From: Arcanobacterium ihumii
GTDB lineage: Bacteria; Actinomycetota; Actinomycetes; Actinomycetales; Actinomycetaceae
Direction of reading: 5' to 3'
Length of the DNA stretch: 64,000 bases
NCBI RefSeq assembly: GCF_900604515.1
Contig: NZ_UWOS01000003.1
Coordinates: 1-64,000 of the forward strand
Below, one piece after another: positions 54,337 through 64,000 of the stretch. The position numbers and the translations under genes are program-made. The first letter of the stretch is position 1, and each line of letters opens with the position of its first letter. The notes beneath the pieces were generated by a model. It saw only the letters and a list, made by a program, of their open reading frames with translations. It was not told the origin of the DNA and made no database searches.

Positions 54337-56574
54337 GTGAGTTCACCGATTGACACTACGAGCCGTCAGCACTTCGTTGAAAGTATGTCGCCCCTATCCG
54401 AGCCAGTTCGCTGCTATCCACCTCGGTTCGGCGTCCACCTAGTAGACGGCGGTGTTGATGTATATATGCATGCCGGTCATGCCAATCGAGTAGATATTTG
54501 CTTCTTTGACCGGGAGGGAAGCGAATTGACCGAACGCTCTTTCCAGCTTAATCGAACGCTTCATGGCAATTGGGAAGGTCACATCTCTGGTATCAATGCC
54601 GGACAAGCCTATGGTTTTCGCGTATATGGACGTTGGGACCCAGACGCAGGGATGCGCCATAATCCAGCAAAAGTTCTGCTTGACCCGTACGCTCGGGCAT
54701 TTGCACAGTCACCACGACTCCATAGCTCACTCTATGCCCACGAAGTTAACGATGATCTCACCCCAGCCGCCGGCTCTCAAATCAGTACATTGAACTCTGC
54801 GAAGTTTGCCGCACTCGGTATGGTCGTACACGAGGATGCAATTCCCGCCAGCCATCCTTTTACTCCGTGGAACCGCACGATTATTTACGAAGCCCACGTA
54901 GTTTCCCTTACTCGTAGTCTACCTGGAATTCCCGCCGAACTGCGCGGAACCTATGCCGGCGTTGCTCACCCTGAAACGATTCGTTATCTCAAGGATTTGG
55001 GCATCACTGCAATTGAGTTACTTCCTATCCATGCCAAATTTTCCGAGCCATTCCTCACCGAGCGTGGCTTGGAAAATTACTGGGGATACAACACTCTTTC
55101 ATTCTTCGCACCCGAGCCCAGCTATGCCACAGAAGCAAACCAACACGCGGGACCAAACGGCGTCATCAACGAAGTAAAAGGGATGGTTTCCCTACTTCAC
55201 GACGCCGGTATCGAAGTCATCCTTGACGTCGTCTACAACCACACCTGCGAAGCTGGAGTCAATGGACCTACCTTGAGTTGGCGCGGATTGGATTCCACCG
55301 CCTACTATCGCCACGATTCCCACCATCCAGGTGCTCTTAAAGACTCGACCGGATGCGGAAATTCCTTTGACTTCCGACGCGATCCGGTGGTTCAACTGAC
55401 TTTGGATTCCCTTCGCTATTGGGTTGAGTGCATCGGAGTTGACGGATTCCGATTCGATCTAGCTGCAACGCTGGGCCGTGAAGGAGATTCCTTTAACCGT
55501 AAGCATCCTCTTTATGTTGCGATGGCAACCGATCCGATTTTGAGCAATGTTAAACTCATTAACGAACCCTGGGATATCGGGATAAACGGTTGGCAGACCG
55601 GTAATTTCCCAGCTCCCACAACGGATTGGAATGATCGTTTCCGCGACGCTGCACGTGCTTTTTGGCTCACTGAGCCTGCATCAATCATCGCTGGTGGAAC
55701 AGGTTCGGATTTGCGTGATTTAGCTACTCGTCTTTCTGGTTCCGCCGATTTATTCGGTCACGGACGTATTCCAGGTGGACGCGGAATCCATTCTTCAATC
55801 AATTTCGTCACCGCTCACGATGGATTTACCCTACGCGACCTCGTCTCCTACAACGAGAAGCACAACGAAGCCAACCTAGAAGGCAATTCCGATGGAACCA
55901 CGAACAATCTATCATGGAACCATGGATTCGAAGGCGATCATGGCTTTGAGGGCGACGACACCACAACCGTTTTCTCCGAAATCGCGACGAAGCGTCGTCG
56001 TTCCATTCGCAACATGTTAGGAACCTTGCTTTTCAGTGCAGGAACACCAATGCTCAATTCTGGCGATGAAGTACTCCGCACCCAAATGGGAAATAACAAT
56101 GCCTACTGCCAAAATAGCGAAATTTCGTGGTTGAACTGGGATCACGATCTTCATGCGCAGAACCTCTACCAAACAGTTTCTTACCTCAACGCACTTCGTC
56201 AAGAGCACCAGGTGTTGCGCCCTACCACCTTTTATACCGGTGAAATTCAGCCTAAGGATTCACTTCGTGATCTTGAATGGCTCGATGCGTCCGGCAACCC
56301 GATGGCAGACTACAAGTGGTTTGACTCCCAGGTACGCACTCTCCAGATGCTCCGTTCTGGAGCCGGCAATGGCCCCGATGCCTTGATGATTCTCAATGGA
56401 AGCATCAACGACGTCGAGGTGCAGCTCCCCCACGGGCGTGGCACTGATTTTGAGTTGGTTTGGGACTCTACTTGGGAGATTCCGTGTTCGACTTTCAACA
56501 GTTATGAGTCGGGTTCATTGACCACGCTGCCAGCACTGTCCATGCGTCTGTATTTTTCACACGTGCCGGCATAA
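54337..56574 (+). CDS. glgX: Glycogen debranching enzyme GlgX
   Basis: Isoamylase-type enzyme that cuts alpha-1,6 branches of glycogen after phosphorylase action. CBM48 domain at about 30-150 (FGVHLVDGGVDVYMHAGHANRVDICFFD), then a GH13 barrel. Catalytic residues: nucleophile Asp in VDGFRFDLAA, acid Glu in KLINEPWDIG, and Asp in FVTAHDGFTLRD. At 745 residues the length is normal. The frame begins at GTG (54337), but TATAAT lies two bases upstream, so the ATG at 54385 may be the true start. It fits with glgP further downstream. Confidence 0.93.
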   Translation: MSSPIDTTSRQHFVESMSPLSEPVRCYPPRFGVHLVDGGVDVYMHAGHANRVDICFFDREGSELTERSFQLNRTLHGNWEGHISGINAGQAYGFRVYGRWDPDAGMRHNPAKVLLDPYARAFAQSPRLHSSLYAHEVNDDLTPAAGSQISTLNSAKFAALGMVVHEDAIPASHPFTPWNRTIIYEAHVVSLTRSLPGIPAELRGTYAGVAHPETIRYLKDLGITAIELLPIHAKFSEPFLTERGLENYWGYNTLSFFAPEPSYATEANQHAGPNGVINEVKGMVSLLHDAGIEVILDVVYNHTCEAGVNGPTLSWRGLDSTAYYRHDSHHPGALKDSTGCGNSFDFRRDPVVQLTLDSLRYWVECIGVDGFRFDLAATLGREGDSFNRKHPLYVAMATDPILSNVKLINEPWDIGINGWQTGNFPAPTTDWNDRFRDAARAFWLTEPASIIAGGTGSDLRDLATRLSGSADLFGHGRIPGGRGIHSSINFVTAHDGFTLRDLVSYNEKHNEANLEGNSDGTTNNLSWNHGFEGDHGFEGDDTTTVFSEIATKRRRSIRNMLGTLLFSAGTPMLNSGDEVLRTQMGNNNAYCQNSEISWLNWDHDLHAQNLYQTVSYLNALRQEHQVLRPTTFYTGEIQPKDSLRDLEWLDASGNPMADYKWFDSQVRTLQMLRSGAGNGPDALMILNGSINDVEVQLPHGRGTDFELVWDSTWEIPCSTFNSYESGSLTTLPALSMRLYFSHVPA

Positions 56575-56637
56575 CTATTTAATTTTTCCTGCCCTGCTGT
56601 CAACCGGTAGGATGCTTTTTAAGTAAAGGAAGAGGAA

Positions 56638-57744
56638 ATGACTTCACATAACGTTCAAGACGCACTCGAAAATGCCACCTCCGATGCCTCGTTGGCGCAT
56701 GCTCGTGAGGTAAGCACCAAAATTAAAGCTGCGATTGAGAAAGATCCCAGCGATTTTCGTGTTCTGACGGGAGACCGTCCAACTGGAAATCTTCATATCG
56801 GTCACTACTTTGGATCCTTGCGTAATCGCGTTGAACTCCAGAAAAAGGGTGTGGATACGTGGCTCCTTATCGCCGATTACCAAGTAATCACTGACCGCGA
56901 CGGCGTCGGACCACTCAAAGAACGTGTGTATTCACTTCTAACTGACTACCTTGCGATAGGTATGGATCCAGAGAAAACAACTTTCTTTGCTCACTCCCAA
57001 ATCCCTGAGCTCAATGAACTCATGCTTGCGTTCCTGTCCCTCGTCACGGATGCCGAGTTACGGCGTAATCCAACCGTTAAGGCGGAACTCGATGCAACCG
57101 ACGGACGCCCAATGTCCGGTTTGTTGCTCACCTACCCGGTCCACCAAGCTGCTGATATTCTGTTCTGCAAGGCAAATATCGTTCCGGTTGGGAAGGACCA
57201 GTTGCCACACCTTGAGCAGGCTCGTGTTATCGCTGATCGCTTCGAGGCTCGCTACGGACTAGCAAAGTCAGGCAAGTCGGTGTTTCCACGTCCACAAGCA
57301 CTCCTATCCGAAGCTGAAAGCGTCCTTGGACTTGATGGCACGAAGATGAGTAAGTCGCGCGGAAATACCATCGAGCTAGGCATGACTGCAGACGAAACTG
57401 CTAAGCGAATCAAGAAGGCAGTTACCGATTCGGATCGAAACATCACTTTCGATCCAGCTAATCGCCCAGAGGTTTCCAACCTACTGCTCTTGGCAGCACT
57501 TGCAACCGGCGGTGATCCAGTTGAAATCGCTCAGAGCATCGGCGACGGTGGCGGCGGTACCTTAAAGAAGGTCGTGACGGAAGCCATCAACGAGCATCTT
57601 GCACCAATTCGAACTAAGCGTCTTGAGCTCACACAAGATCCTGGTTACCTCGAAGATGTACTTCATCGAGGTATTGCAAAGGCTCGTGAGCAAGCACAAG
57701 AGACCTTACGCGAAGTTCATGAAGCTCTGAATATGGTCTATTAA
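56638..57744 (+). CDS. trpS: Tryptophanyl-tRNA synthetase
   Basis: Charges tRNA-Trp. The 368-residue class Ic enzyme has GDRPTGNLHIGHYFGSL (HIGH-type motif), the DKDQ-like GKDQLPHLEQAR and the KMSKS loop in GTKMSKSRGNTIEL. An N-terminal extension of about 40 residues with Ala/Glu-rich helix precedes the catalytic domain. AAAGGAAGAGG precedes the start. Confidence 0.96.
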   Translation: MTSHNVQDALENATSDASLAHAREVSTKIKAAIEKDPSDFRVLTGDRPTGNLHIGHYFGSLRNRVELQKKGVDTWLLIADYQVITDRDGVGPLKERVYSLLTDYLAIGMDPEKTTFFAHSQIPELNELMLAFLSLVTDAELRRNPTVKAELDATDGRPMSGLLLTYPVHQAADILFCKANIVPVGKDQLPHLEQARVIADRFEARYGLAKSGKSVFPRPQALLSEAESVLGLDGTKMSKSRGNTIELGMTADETAKRIKKAVTDSDRNITFDPANRPEVSNLLLLAALATGGDPVEIAQSIGDGGGGTLKKVVTEAINEHLAPIRTKRLELTQDPGYLEDVLHRGIAKAREQAQETLREVHEALNMVY

Positions 57745-57756
57745 AGAAATAAATTT

Positions 57757-57786
57757 GAGGGGATCCATCCGATAATGGCTCCCCTC
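57757..57786 (+). terminator. Terminator after trpS
   Basis: A 12-base arm on each side (57757-57768 with 57775-57786, one mismatch inside), with T residues after it, 12 nt past the trpS stop. The remaining 237 bases up to glgP hold no gene and presumably the glgP promoter. Confidence 0.8.
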
Positions 57787-58023
57787 ATTTTTAACGGCGT
57801 AAGCGCAACGCCCTAAGCCAACATTCACCACCATTATGTAAACGTATGAAAAAGTTTTCAGTTAAAAACGGCTAGATTTCAGCAAATATAAGGCTCCCCT
57901 TTGCAAGGCTTGTAAAAAGAAAGTTCAAGATCGTACATTTCTGTTATACGCTTGAGCTATAGATCTCGAGCCAAGCTTAGGATCTGAAAGCGATATCTCG
58001 CTCAACCTATAAAAGGAAGATTT

Positions 58024-60396
58024 ATGACAGACGTCGATTTCACCACGTCAGTGGGACAGCAGGTTCGAACCGTTTCCGGTAGAACCCCGCACGCCGCTAC
58101 CTCACTCGAGTACTGGGCTGCTATGTCAAACACAATCGTGTCAATGCTTGCCGATAACTGGGAGCGTAGCGAAGAGACTTACAATGCACGGCGAATGCAG
58201 CATTACTTCTCCGCTGAGTTCCTGATGGGACGTGCACTCCTTAACAACCTCAACAACCTTGGGTTGGTAGACGAGGCAACGGCGGCACTCGAAGCCTACG
58301 ATCAGAACCTCACTGATGTTCTAGAAGCAGAAAACGATGCCGCACTTGGAAATGGCGGTCTTGGACGCCTTGCTGCATGCTTCTTGGATTCATGCGCAAC
58401 GTTGAATCTTCCCGTTCGCGGTTACGGAATCCTTTACCGCTACGGACTCTTTAAGCAGTTCTTCGAAAACGGCTACCAGGGAGAAAAGCCAGATGCCTGG
58501 ATGGAAGAGGGCTATCCATTCGTTATCCGCCGTGAAGAAGAACAAAAACTCGTTCGTTATAACGATCTCACCGTTCGGGCAATCCCCTATGATATGCCGA
58601 TCACCGGATACGGAACCAAGAATGTTAATACTCTGCGCCTGTGGAAGTCTGAACCGATGGAAGACTTCGACTACAACGCCTTCAACTCTCAGCGTTTCAC
58701 CGATGCCATTGTAGAACGCGAGCGCGTCAACGATATTTGCCGCGTCCTATATCCGAATGACACCACGTTCGAAGGTAAGATTCTGCGTGTACGCCAGCAA
58801 TACTTCTTCTGTTCGGCTTCGCTGCAAGCAATCGTTGAAAACGAGCTCACTGAACGCGGCGGCGTCGAAAATTTCGATGCATTCAACTCCATTCAGCTAA
58901 ACGATACCCACCCCGTTCTTGCGATCCCAGAACTCATGCGTATCTTGCTTGATGATCATGGGATGAACTGGGAAGACGCATGGGCAATCGTTTCGCAAAC
59001 TTTTGCGTACACGAACCACACTGTGCTTGCAGAAGCGCTCGAGACCTGGGAGATTTCGATTTTCGAAAGACTGTTCCCTCGCATTCTTGAGATTATTCGT
59101 GAAATCGATCGTCGCTTCCGCGCTGAGCTTGCTGAGGCAAACTTCCATCCTGGAAAGATCGATTACATGGCGCCAATCGATGGCAACCGAGTTCGAATGG
59201 CATGGATTGCATGCTACGCGGCATACTCAATTAACGGAGTTGCCGCTTTGCATACCGAAATCATCAAGAAGGACACTTTGCATGATTGGTATGACATCTG
59301 GCCAGAAAAATTCAACAACAAGACGAATGGTGTGACGCCACGTCGCTGGCTCAACCAGTGCAACCCGCGCCTATCGGCACTCCTTACCCGTGAACTTGGA
59401 TCGGATGCTTGGGTGCGCAATCTTGACGAGCTCTCCAAGCTCGGCGAGCGCAGTGACGACAGTGCATTGCTAGATGAACTCAACGAGATAAAACACCAGA
59501 ATAAGATTGATTTTGCTGCGTGGATCAAGGATCGTCAGGGCATCGATATTGATCCGGAAGCTATTTTTGACGTTCAGATCAAACGTCTACATGAATACAA
59601 ACGCCAGCTTATGAATACCCTCTATATCTTGGATTTGTACTTCCGAATCAAGGAAAATCCAGATCAACATTTCGCTCCTCGCGTCTTCATTTTCGGCGCA
59701 AAGGCAGCCCCAGGTTATATCCGGGCCAAAGCAATCATCAAGCTCATCAACGAAATCGGTCATTTGGTTAATAACGATCCAATTGCATCCAAGGTAATCA
59801 AGGTTGTGTTTGTGGAGAACTATAACGTTTCCCCAGCGGAGCATATTATCCCGGCTGCCGATGTTTCTGAGCAGATCTCGACTGCTGGAAAAGAAGCATC
59901 AGGAACCTCGAATATGAAGTTCATGATGAATGGTGCGCTTACGCTCGGCACCATGGATGGCGCAAACGTTGAAATTGTTGATTCAGTCGGACCTGAGAAC
60001 GCCTATATCTTTGGTGCACTCGAAGAGGACCTCCCCGAGTTGCGGAAGAACTATGATCCACGTTCTGTTGTGGAAAATACTCCAGGACTAAAACGCGTCT
60101 TGGATGCGTTAACCGACGGCACCTTGAACGACGATGGTTCAGGAGCCTTCCACGATCTGCTTGGCTCCCTGCTTGAGCCAAATGGCTGGGAACCAGCCGA
60201 CATCTACTACGTGCTTGGCGATTTTGCGGATTACCGCAAGACTCGCGATCAAATGGCATCAGATTACTTTGCCGATCGTCGTCAGTGGGCTAAGCAGTGT
60301 TGGCGAAATATCGTGGAATCTGGACGATTCTCCTCCGATCGCACCATTAACGACTACGCAACCGAAGTCTGGAAAATTGATCCAATCGCTATCTAG
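58024..60396 (+). CDS. glgP: Glycogen phosphorylase
   Basis: Releases glucose-1-phosphate from alpha-1,4-glucan. The 790-residue GT35 enzyme has NGGLGRLAACFLDSCA, KIDYMAPIDGNRVRMA and the PLP-lysine motif EASGTSNMKFMMNGALTLGTMDGANVEI. AAAAGGAAG precedes the ATG. A terminator follows, so glgP may be its own transcript, upstream of glgE-treS. Confidence 0.96.
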   Translation: MTDVDFTTSVGQQVRTVSGRTPHAATSLEYWAAMSNTIVSMLADNWERSEETYNARRMQHYFSAEFLMGRALLNNLNNLGLVDEATAALEAYDQNLTDVLEAENDAALGNGGLGRLAACFLDSCATLNLPVRGYGILYRYGLFKQFFENGYQGEKPDAWMEEGYPFVIRREEEQKLVRYNDLTVRAIPYDMPITGYGTKNVNTLRLWKSEPMEDFDYNAFNSQRFTDAIVERERVNDICRVLYPNDTTFEGKILRVRQQYFFCSASLQAIVENELTERGGVENFDAFNSIQLNDTHPVLAIPELMRILLDDHGMNWEDAWAIVSQTFAYTNHTVLAEALETWEISIFERLFPRILEIIREIDRRFRAELAEANFHPGKIDYMAPIDGNRVRMAWIACYAAYSINGVAALHTEIIKKDTLHDWYDIWPEKFNNKTNGVTPRRWLNQCNPRLSALLTRELGSDAWVRNLDELSKLGERSDDSALLDELNEIKHQNKIDFAAWIKDRQGIDIDPEAIFDVQIKRLHEYKRQLMNTLYILDLYFRIKENPDQHFAPRVFIFGAKAAPGYIRAKAIIKLINEIGHLVNNDPIASKVIKVVFVENYNVSPAEHIIPAADVSEQISTAGKEASGTSNMKFMMNGALTLGTMDGANVEIVDSVGPENAYIFGALEEDLPELRKNYDPRSVVENTPGLKRVLDALTDGTLNDDGSGAFHDLLGSLLEPNGWEPADIYYVLGDFADYRKTRDQMASDYFADRRQWAKQCWRNIVESGRFSSDRTINDYATEVWKIDPIAI

Positions 60397-60448
60397 TCCA
60401 AGCATTTCTAACTATGCAAATAGGTAGATCCTAGGAGTGCATAGTATA

Positions 60449-60488
60449 GCGACGACGCCGGTCCCCTAATGGAGGTCGGCGTCGTCGC
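60449..60488 (+). terminator. Terminator between glgP and glgE
   Basis: A 12-bp perfect stem (60449-60460 with 60477-60488) with extra pairing possible inside its loop, 53 nt past the glgP stop, followed by TTTG-TTT. Confidence 0.82.
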
Positions 60489-60548
60489 CTTTGTTTGCTG
60501 GTGGAGTAACACCAACGGATAAAACTCAATTCAATTAGACTAGAAGAC

Positions 60549-62669
60549 GTGAGTATTGCGAAGAAACAAGCTATGAAATCGAAACCGGCCGATCGGAAGG
60601 TTGTGTCCACATCAGGATTGTCACCTGCGAGCACGTCTAAACTTGCGTCTACGCAACCGCAGGTTGCACCGTTCTACCAAATCGGTCGAATTCCAATCAT
60701 TGATGTTTCACCATCATTGGAAAACGGTGCTTGGCCGGCTAAGGCAACCGTCAACGAATCATTTCCAGTACAGGCAACTATTTTCCGTGAGGGACACGAC
60801 CTCTTCGGTGCCGAATGTGTTTTGGAAGATGTTGACGGCAACGTCGTTCAAACCGCTCCAATGAAGGACGTTGCGCCTGGATTACGGCGCTACGAAGGCT
60901 GGTTAACTCCAACTAAACCAGGAGCTTATTCGTTCTTCATTCGGGCTTGGTCAGATCCAGTCGCAACTTGGGTTCATAATGCCCAAATCAAGGTTGATGC
61001 GGGTATTGACATTGACCTCGTGTTCCTCGAAGCACAGCAGTGGCTGAAGCGCGCAAAGGATAATTGCCCAGAATCGAACCTTCACTACAGTATCTTCAGT
61101 GATGCTTTAACTACAGTAAAGGATGCCTCACTCACTCCAAGTGAACGCTTGAGCGTAGCTACTTCCAGTGACGTTAGCGCTGCTTTGGAAAAATTCCCTG
61201 TACGTGACTTCGTCACCGAATCCGCACACTTTCCACTCTTCGCAGATCGAGAACGTGCCCTCGTTGGTTCGTGGTACGAAATTTTCCCGCGTACCACCGG
61301 ATGCCACTTTGACCATAAAACAATGACGTGGGTTTCTGGAACCCTTGCCACAGCCACTAAGGAACTAGACCGTATCTCGGAAATGGGATTCGACGTCGTC
61401 TATCTAACTCCGGTTCATCCAATTGGAACAACGAACCGGAAGGGTAAGAACAACACCCTCGATGCGAAGCCTGAAGATCCAGGTTCTCCTTATGCAATCG
61501 GCTCGAAAGATGGCGGACACGACGCTATTCACCCAGATCTCGGCACCTTTGCCGATTTTGATGATTTCACTGCCCGTGCACATGAACTAGGAATGGAAGT
61601 CGCATTAGATATTGCACTACAGTGCTCCCCGGATCATCCATGGGTTACTGAACATCCTCAATGGTTTACTAATCGCGCAGACGGTACGATCGCCTACGCC
61701 GAAAATCCACCGAAGAAGTACCAAGATATTTATCCGCTGAATTTCGATAATGATCCGGAAGGGATCTATCAAGAGATCAAACGGGTGCTTGAACTGTGGG
61801 TTTCTCATGGCGTAACAATTTTCCGAGTAGATAACCCGCACACCAAACCATTGGATTTTTGGCAACGACTACTGGGGTACTTCCGGCAAGCTCATCCCGA
61901 AGTTATTTTCTTGGCGGAAGCGTTTACCCAGCCACCGATGATGCAGACCTTGGGCATGATCGGATTCCATCAGTCCTATACCTATTTTGCTTGGCGAAAT
62001 GAAAAGGAAGAGATCGAGGAATACCTCGAGGAGATTTCGCGAGAATCGGATTCGCGAATTCGCCCCGCTTTCTGGCCAACCACCCACGATATCCTTACAC
62101 CGTATATGCAGCGTGGAGGAATTCCAGCGTTTCATATCCGAGCAATTTTAGCGGCAATGGGTTCACCAACATGGGGAATCTATTCCGGTTATGAATTAGC
62201 TGAGAACATTGCCCGTCCAGGTGCAGAGGAACAAATCGACAACGAAAAGTACGAATTCAAGGAACGAAACTACCAGGCTGCGGAGCACAACGGAATTGCG
62301 AAATTGTTGCGTGATCTCAATGCAATTCGCGCCCAACACCCTTCTCTCAGGCGACTTCGGAACGTAACAATTCACCCCACTACCAACGAAAAAATCTTGT
62401 GCTTCAGCAAGACGATTCGGCCAGAAGAAAATAACGGGCACGAAGACTCAGTTATCGTGGTCATCAACCTCGACCCGTACGCTTCACGTGATGCCACCAT
62501 CAACCTTGACCTATCTGCATTGGGTGCTCAAGCACGCTGGGATGCAGGTGCCGTCTTGGAGGTACGCGACGAACTTTCGAACGAAACCTATCTTTGGAAC
62601 GACCATCCTTATGTCCGGCTAGATCCACACGGCCGAGTAGCCCACATCCTCAACGTAAAGGTTCTTTAA
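60549..62669 (+). CDS. glgE: Alpha-1,4-glucan:maltose-1-phosphate maltosyltransferase GlgE
   Basis: Extends alpha-glucan using maltose-1-phosphate. The 706-residue GH13_3 protein has an N-terminal beta domain (GRIPIIDVSPSLENGAWPAKATVNESFPV), the linker SWYEIFPRTTG and the barrel with LTPVHPIGTTNRKGKNNT, the nucleophile Asp in IFRVDNPHTKPLDFW and the acid Glu in VIFLAEAFTQPPMM. The start is GTG; alternatives lie within the first 30 low-complexity residues. treS begins 3 nt after the stop. GlgE pathway partners Pep2/Mak and GlgB would be expected further right. Confidence 0.95.
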   Translation: MSIAKKQAMKSKPADRKVVSTSGLSPASTSKLASTQPQVAPFYQIGRIPIIDVSPSLENGAWPAKATVNESFPVQATIFREGHDLFGAECVLEDVDGNVVQTAPMKDVAPGLRRYEGWLTPTKPGAYSFFIRAWSDPVATWVHNAQIKVDAGIDIDLVFLEAQQWLKRAKDNCPESNLHYSIFSDALTTVKDASLTPSERLSVATSSDVSAALEKFPVRDFVTESAHFPLFADRERALVGSWYEIFPRTTGCHFDHKTMTWVSGTLATATKELDRISEMGFDVVYLTPVHPIGTTNRKGKNNTLDAKPEDPGSPYAIGSKDGGHDAIHPDLGTFADFDDFTARAHELGMEVALDIALQCSPDHPWVTEHPQWFTNRADGTIAYAENPPKKYQDIYPLNFDNDPEGIYQEIKRVLELWVSHGVTIFRVDNPHTKPLDFWQRLLGYFRQAHPEVIFLAEAFTQPPMMQTLGMIGFHQSYTYFAWRNEKEEIEEYLEEISRESDSRIRPAFWPTTHDILTPYMQRGGIPAFHIRAILAAMGSPTWGIYSGYELAENIARPGAEEQIDNEKYEFKERNYQAAEHNGIAKLLRDLNAIRAQHPSLRRLRNVTIHPTTNEKILCFSKTIRPEENNGHEDSVIVVINLDPYASRDATINLDLSALGAQARWDAGAVLEVRDELSNETYLWNDHPYVRLDPHGRVAHILNVKVL

Positions 62670-62672
62670 TTT

Positions 62673-64000
62673 ATGACGATTTCCGCCACAAATTTAACTC
62701 ACCCTGCTCAGTCCAACCTAGCTATGCGATTAGGGAACGACGGCGCTGGTCTCAGCAACGATCCCGATTGGTTCCGTACCGCCGTTTTCTATGAGGTACT
62801 TTTGCGCTCATTCAGCGATTCTACTGGTTCTGGTACTGGAGACATGCGTGGTTTGATTGATCGATTAGATTATCTCCAGTGGTTGGGCATCGATTGTTTG
62901 TGGATTCCGCCATTCTATCCTTCACCGATGCGCGACGGAGGATATGACATTTCGGATTACACCGACGTCGATCCGAAGTACGGCTCACTTGCCGATTTTT
63001 CCGAGCTGGTAACAAAGGCTCACCAACGTGGTATCCGAATCATCATCGATCTGGTTGTCAACCATACCTCGGACCAACATCCGTGGTTTAAAGCCTCTCG
63101 CGAGAATCCTGATGGTCCGTATGGCGATTTCTACGTTTGGCGTGATACCAACGAGGACTACGCTGAAGCACGCGTTATCTTCGTTGACACGGAAGAATCG
63201 AATTGGACCCTAGATGCAGAGCGCCGTCAGTATTTCTGGCATCGTTTCTTTTCACATCAGCCAGATTTGAATTACGAAAATCCAGCTGTGCGCGATGTAA
63301 TTAAAGATGTCGTTCGATTCTGGTGCAAGTTCGGCATCGATGGATTCCGACTCGATGCAATTCCCTATCTTTTCGAAGAAGAGGGCACGAACTGCGAAAA
63401 CCTACCACAAACACATGCTTTCCTGGCTGAGTTGCGCGCGATGATCGACGCCGAATTTCCAGGTAGGATTTTGCTTGCAGAAGCTAATCAGTGGCCCGAA
63501 GACGTGGTTGCTTACTATGGAACGGACGAAGCTCCAGAATGCCATATGTGCTTCCACTTCCCCGTAATGCCACGGATTTTCTACGCTTTGCGTGACCAAA
63601 GGTCAACTGCAATTCGCGATATTCTCAATGCAACTCCGGCTATTCCCGCTGGTACTCAGTGGGGAACATTCTTACGCAACCATGATGAGCTCACTCTCGA
63701 AATGGTTTCAACCGAAGAACGCGAGCGCATGTATAGTTGGTACGCGGAAGATCCACGAATGCGAGCCAATGTGGGTATCCGACGCCGTCTTGCACCCCTA
63801 TTAGGTAACTCTCGTTCCGAAATCGAGTTAGCGCACGCTTTGTTACTATCTCTACCTGGTTCCCCTTGCCTCTACTACGGCGATGAGATTGGAATGGGCG
63901 ATAATATTTGGCTCAATGACCGAGATTCTGTCCGTACACCTATGCAATGGACCCCGGATCGCAATGGAGGATTCTCCGTTGCAGACCCGGGTCGGCTCAC
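62673..64000 (+). CDS. treS: Trehalose synthase TreS, truncated by window end
   Basis: The gene starts at ATG 62673, three bases after glgE, and stays open to the end of the window (442 codons seen). It interconverts trehalose and maltose, supplying maltose for the maltokinase/GlgE route. GH13_16 features: [45 protein letters not shown], nucleophile Asp in [15 protein letters not shown], acid Glu in [14 protein letters not shown], and [12 protein letters not shown]. The visible part ends after SVADPGRL. Whether it is fused to a maltokinase domain, as in some actinobacteria, cannot be seen. Confidence 0.93.
   Translation, partial: MTISATNLTHPAQSNLAMRLGNDGAGLSNDPDWFRTAVFYEVLLRSFSDSTGSGTGDMRGLIDRLDYLQWLGIDCLWIPPFYPSPMRDGGYDISDYTDVDPKYGSLADFSELVTKAHQRGIRIIIDLVVNHTSDQHPWFKASRENPDGPYGDFYVWRDTNEDYAEARVIFVDTEESNWTLDAERRQYFWHRFFSHQPDLNYENPAVRDVIKDVVRFWCKFGIDGFRLDAIPYLFEEEGTNCENLPQTHAFLAELRAMIDAEFPGRILLAEANQWPEDVVAYYGTDEAPECHMCFHFPVMPRIFYALRDQRSTAIRDILNATPAIPAGTQWGTFLRNHDELTLEMVSTEERERMYSWYAEDPRMRANVGIRRRLAPLLGNSRSEIELAHALLLSLPGSPCLYYGDEIGMGDNIWLNDRDSVRTPMQWTPDRNGGFSVADPGRL

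Noticed and set aside
54329-54339. TATAAT two bases before the glgX GTG as proof of a wrong start
   Set aside because: The match is suggestive only; no good -35 box is seen at the right distance, so the longer frame is kept with the alternative noted.

Overview
The window reads as chromosome of a low-to-moderate GC actinobacterium, most likely of the Actinomycetaceae (Arcanobacterium/Trueperella-like). The lineage is inferred from a WhiB1 regulator beside a PdtaS-type kinase, a mycoredoxin, a UPF0182 / PPA1309 / YlbL-like / zincin-like / UvrD2 block ordered much as in mycobacteria, the GlgE alpha-glucan pathway, and LAxTG surface anchoring. No rRNA gene is present. No species can be named from sequence reading alone.

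Layout. 0.3-5.2 kb (minus strand): malic enzyme and the gatC-gatA-gatB amidotransferase operon. 5.3-9.2 kb: a phospholipase-D/cardiolipin-synthase-like enzyme facing an enlarged NAD+ DNA ligase. 9.3-14.5 kb: a sensor kinase, response regulator, ABC ATPase with eroded motifs and FtsX-type permease, tightly packed. 14.7-18.5 kb: whiB1, pdtaS (opposite strand), a DUF2505 protein, thyA and folA. 18.5-24.1 kb (minus): an RclA-like flavoprotein, then aspA, asparaginase and an asparagine-type permease, which together could turn imported asparagine into aspartate and fumarate. 24.6-29.6 kb: accessory region with a thioester/VaFE surface adhesin, a secreted HNH nuclease and several small membrane proteins.

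29.6-42.84 kb is an integrated mobilizable element inserted in the 3' part of the initiator tRNA-fMet gene. A near-perfect 82-bp direct repeat (tRNA 3' half plus tRNA terminator) bounds it, 13,143 bp apart. The intact tRNA lies at the right end and a 40-nt tRNA fragment at the left. From the left it carries a tyrosine integrase, a ParA / ribbon-helix-helix partition module with three arrays of 9-bp-spaced GCCAGC/GCTGGC hexamers, a wHTH protein with a triplicated beta module, a CPBP membrane protease beside a small secreted Cys protein, two NrdH-like redoxins (one broken by an in-frame stop), palindrome-rich DNA, a frameshifted DUF4192-like gene, a secreted Gly-rich bacteriocin-like protein, five tandem hairpins (candidate oriT), mobC, a relaxase, a PcfB-like gene cut by a decayed IS3-family element, and a divergent xis / XRE control region. 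No type IV secretion genes or replication initiator were recognised. Several genes are broken, so it looks like a decaying integrative mobilizable element with plasmid-like partition features.

43-54.2 kb is conserved core: UPF0182 membrane protein, PPA1309 family, PDZ/S16 protease, zincin-like protein, E1-like protein, uvrD2, mrx1, mnmA. 54.3-64 kb (plus): glgX, trpS, glgP, glgE and a treS gene that runs off the window. Together these cover glycogen debranching, phosphorolysis, and trehalose/maltose-1-phosphate to glucan chemistry. Many genes are followed by long perfect hairpins that read as terminators.
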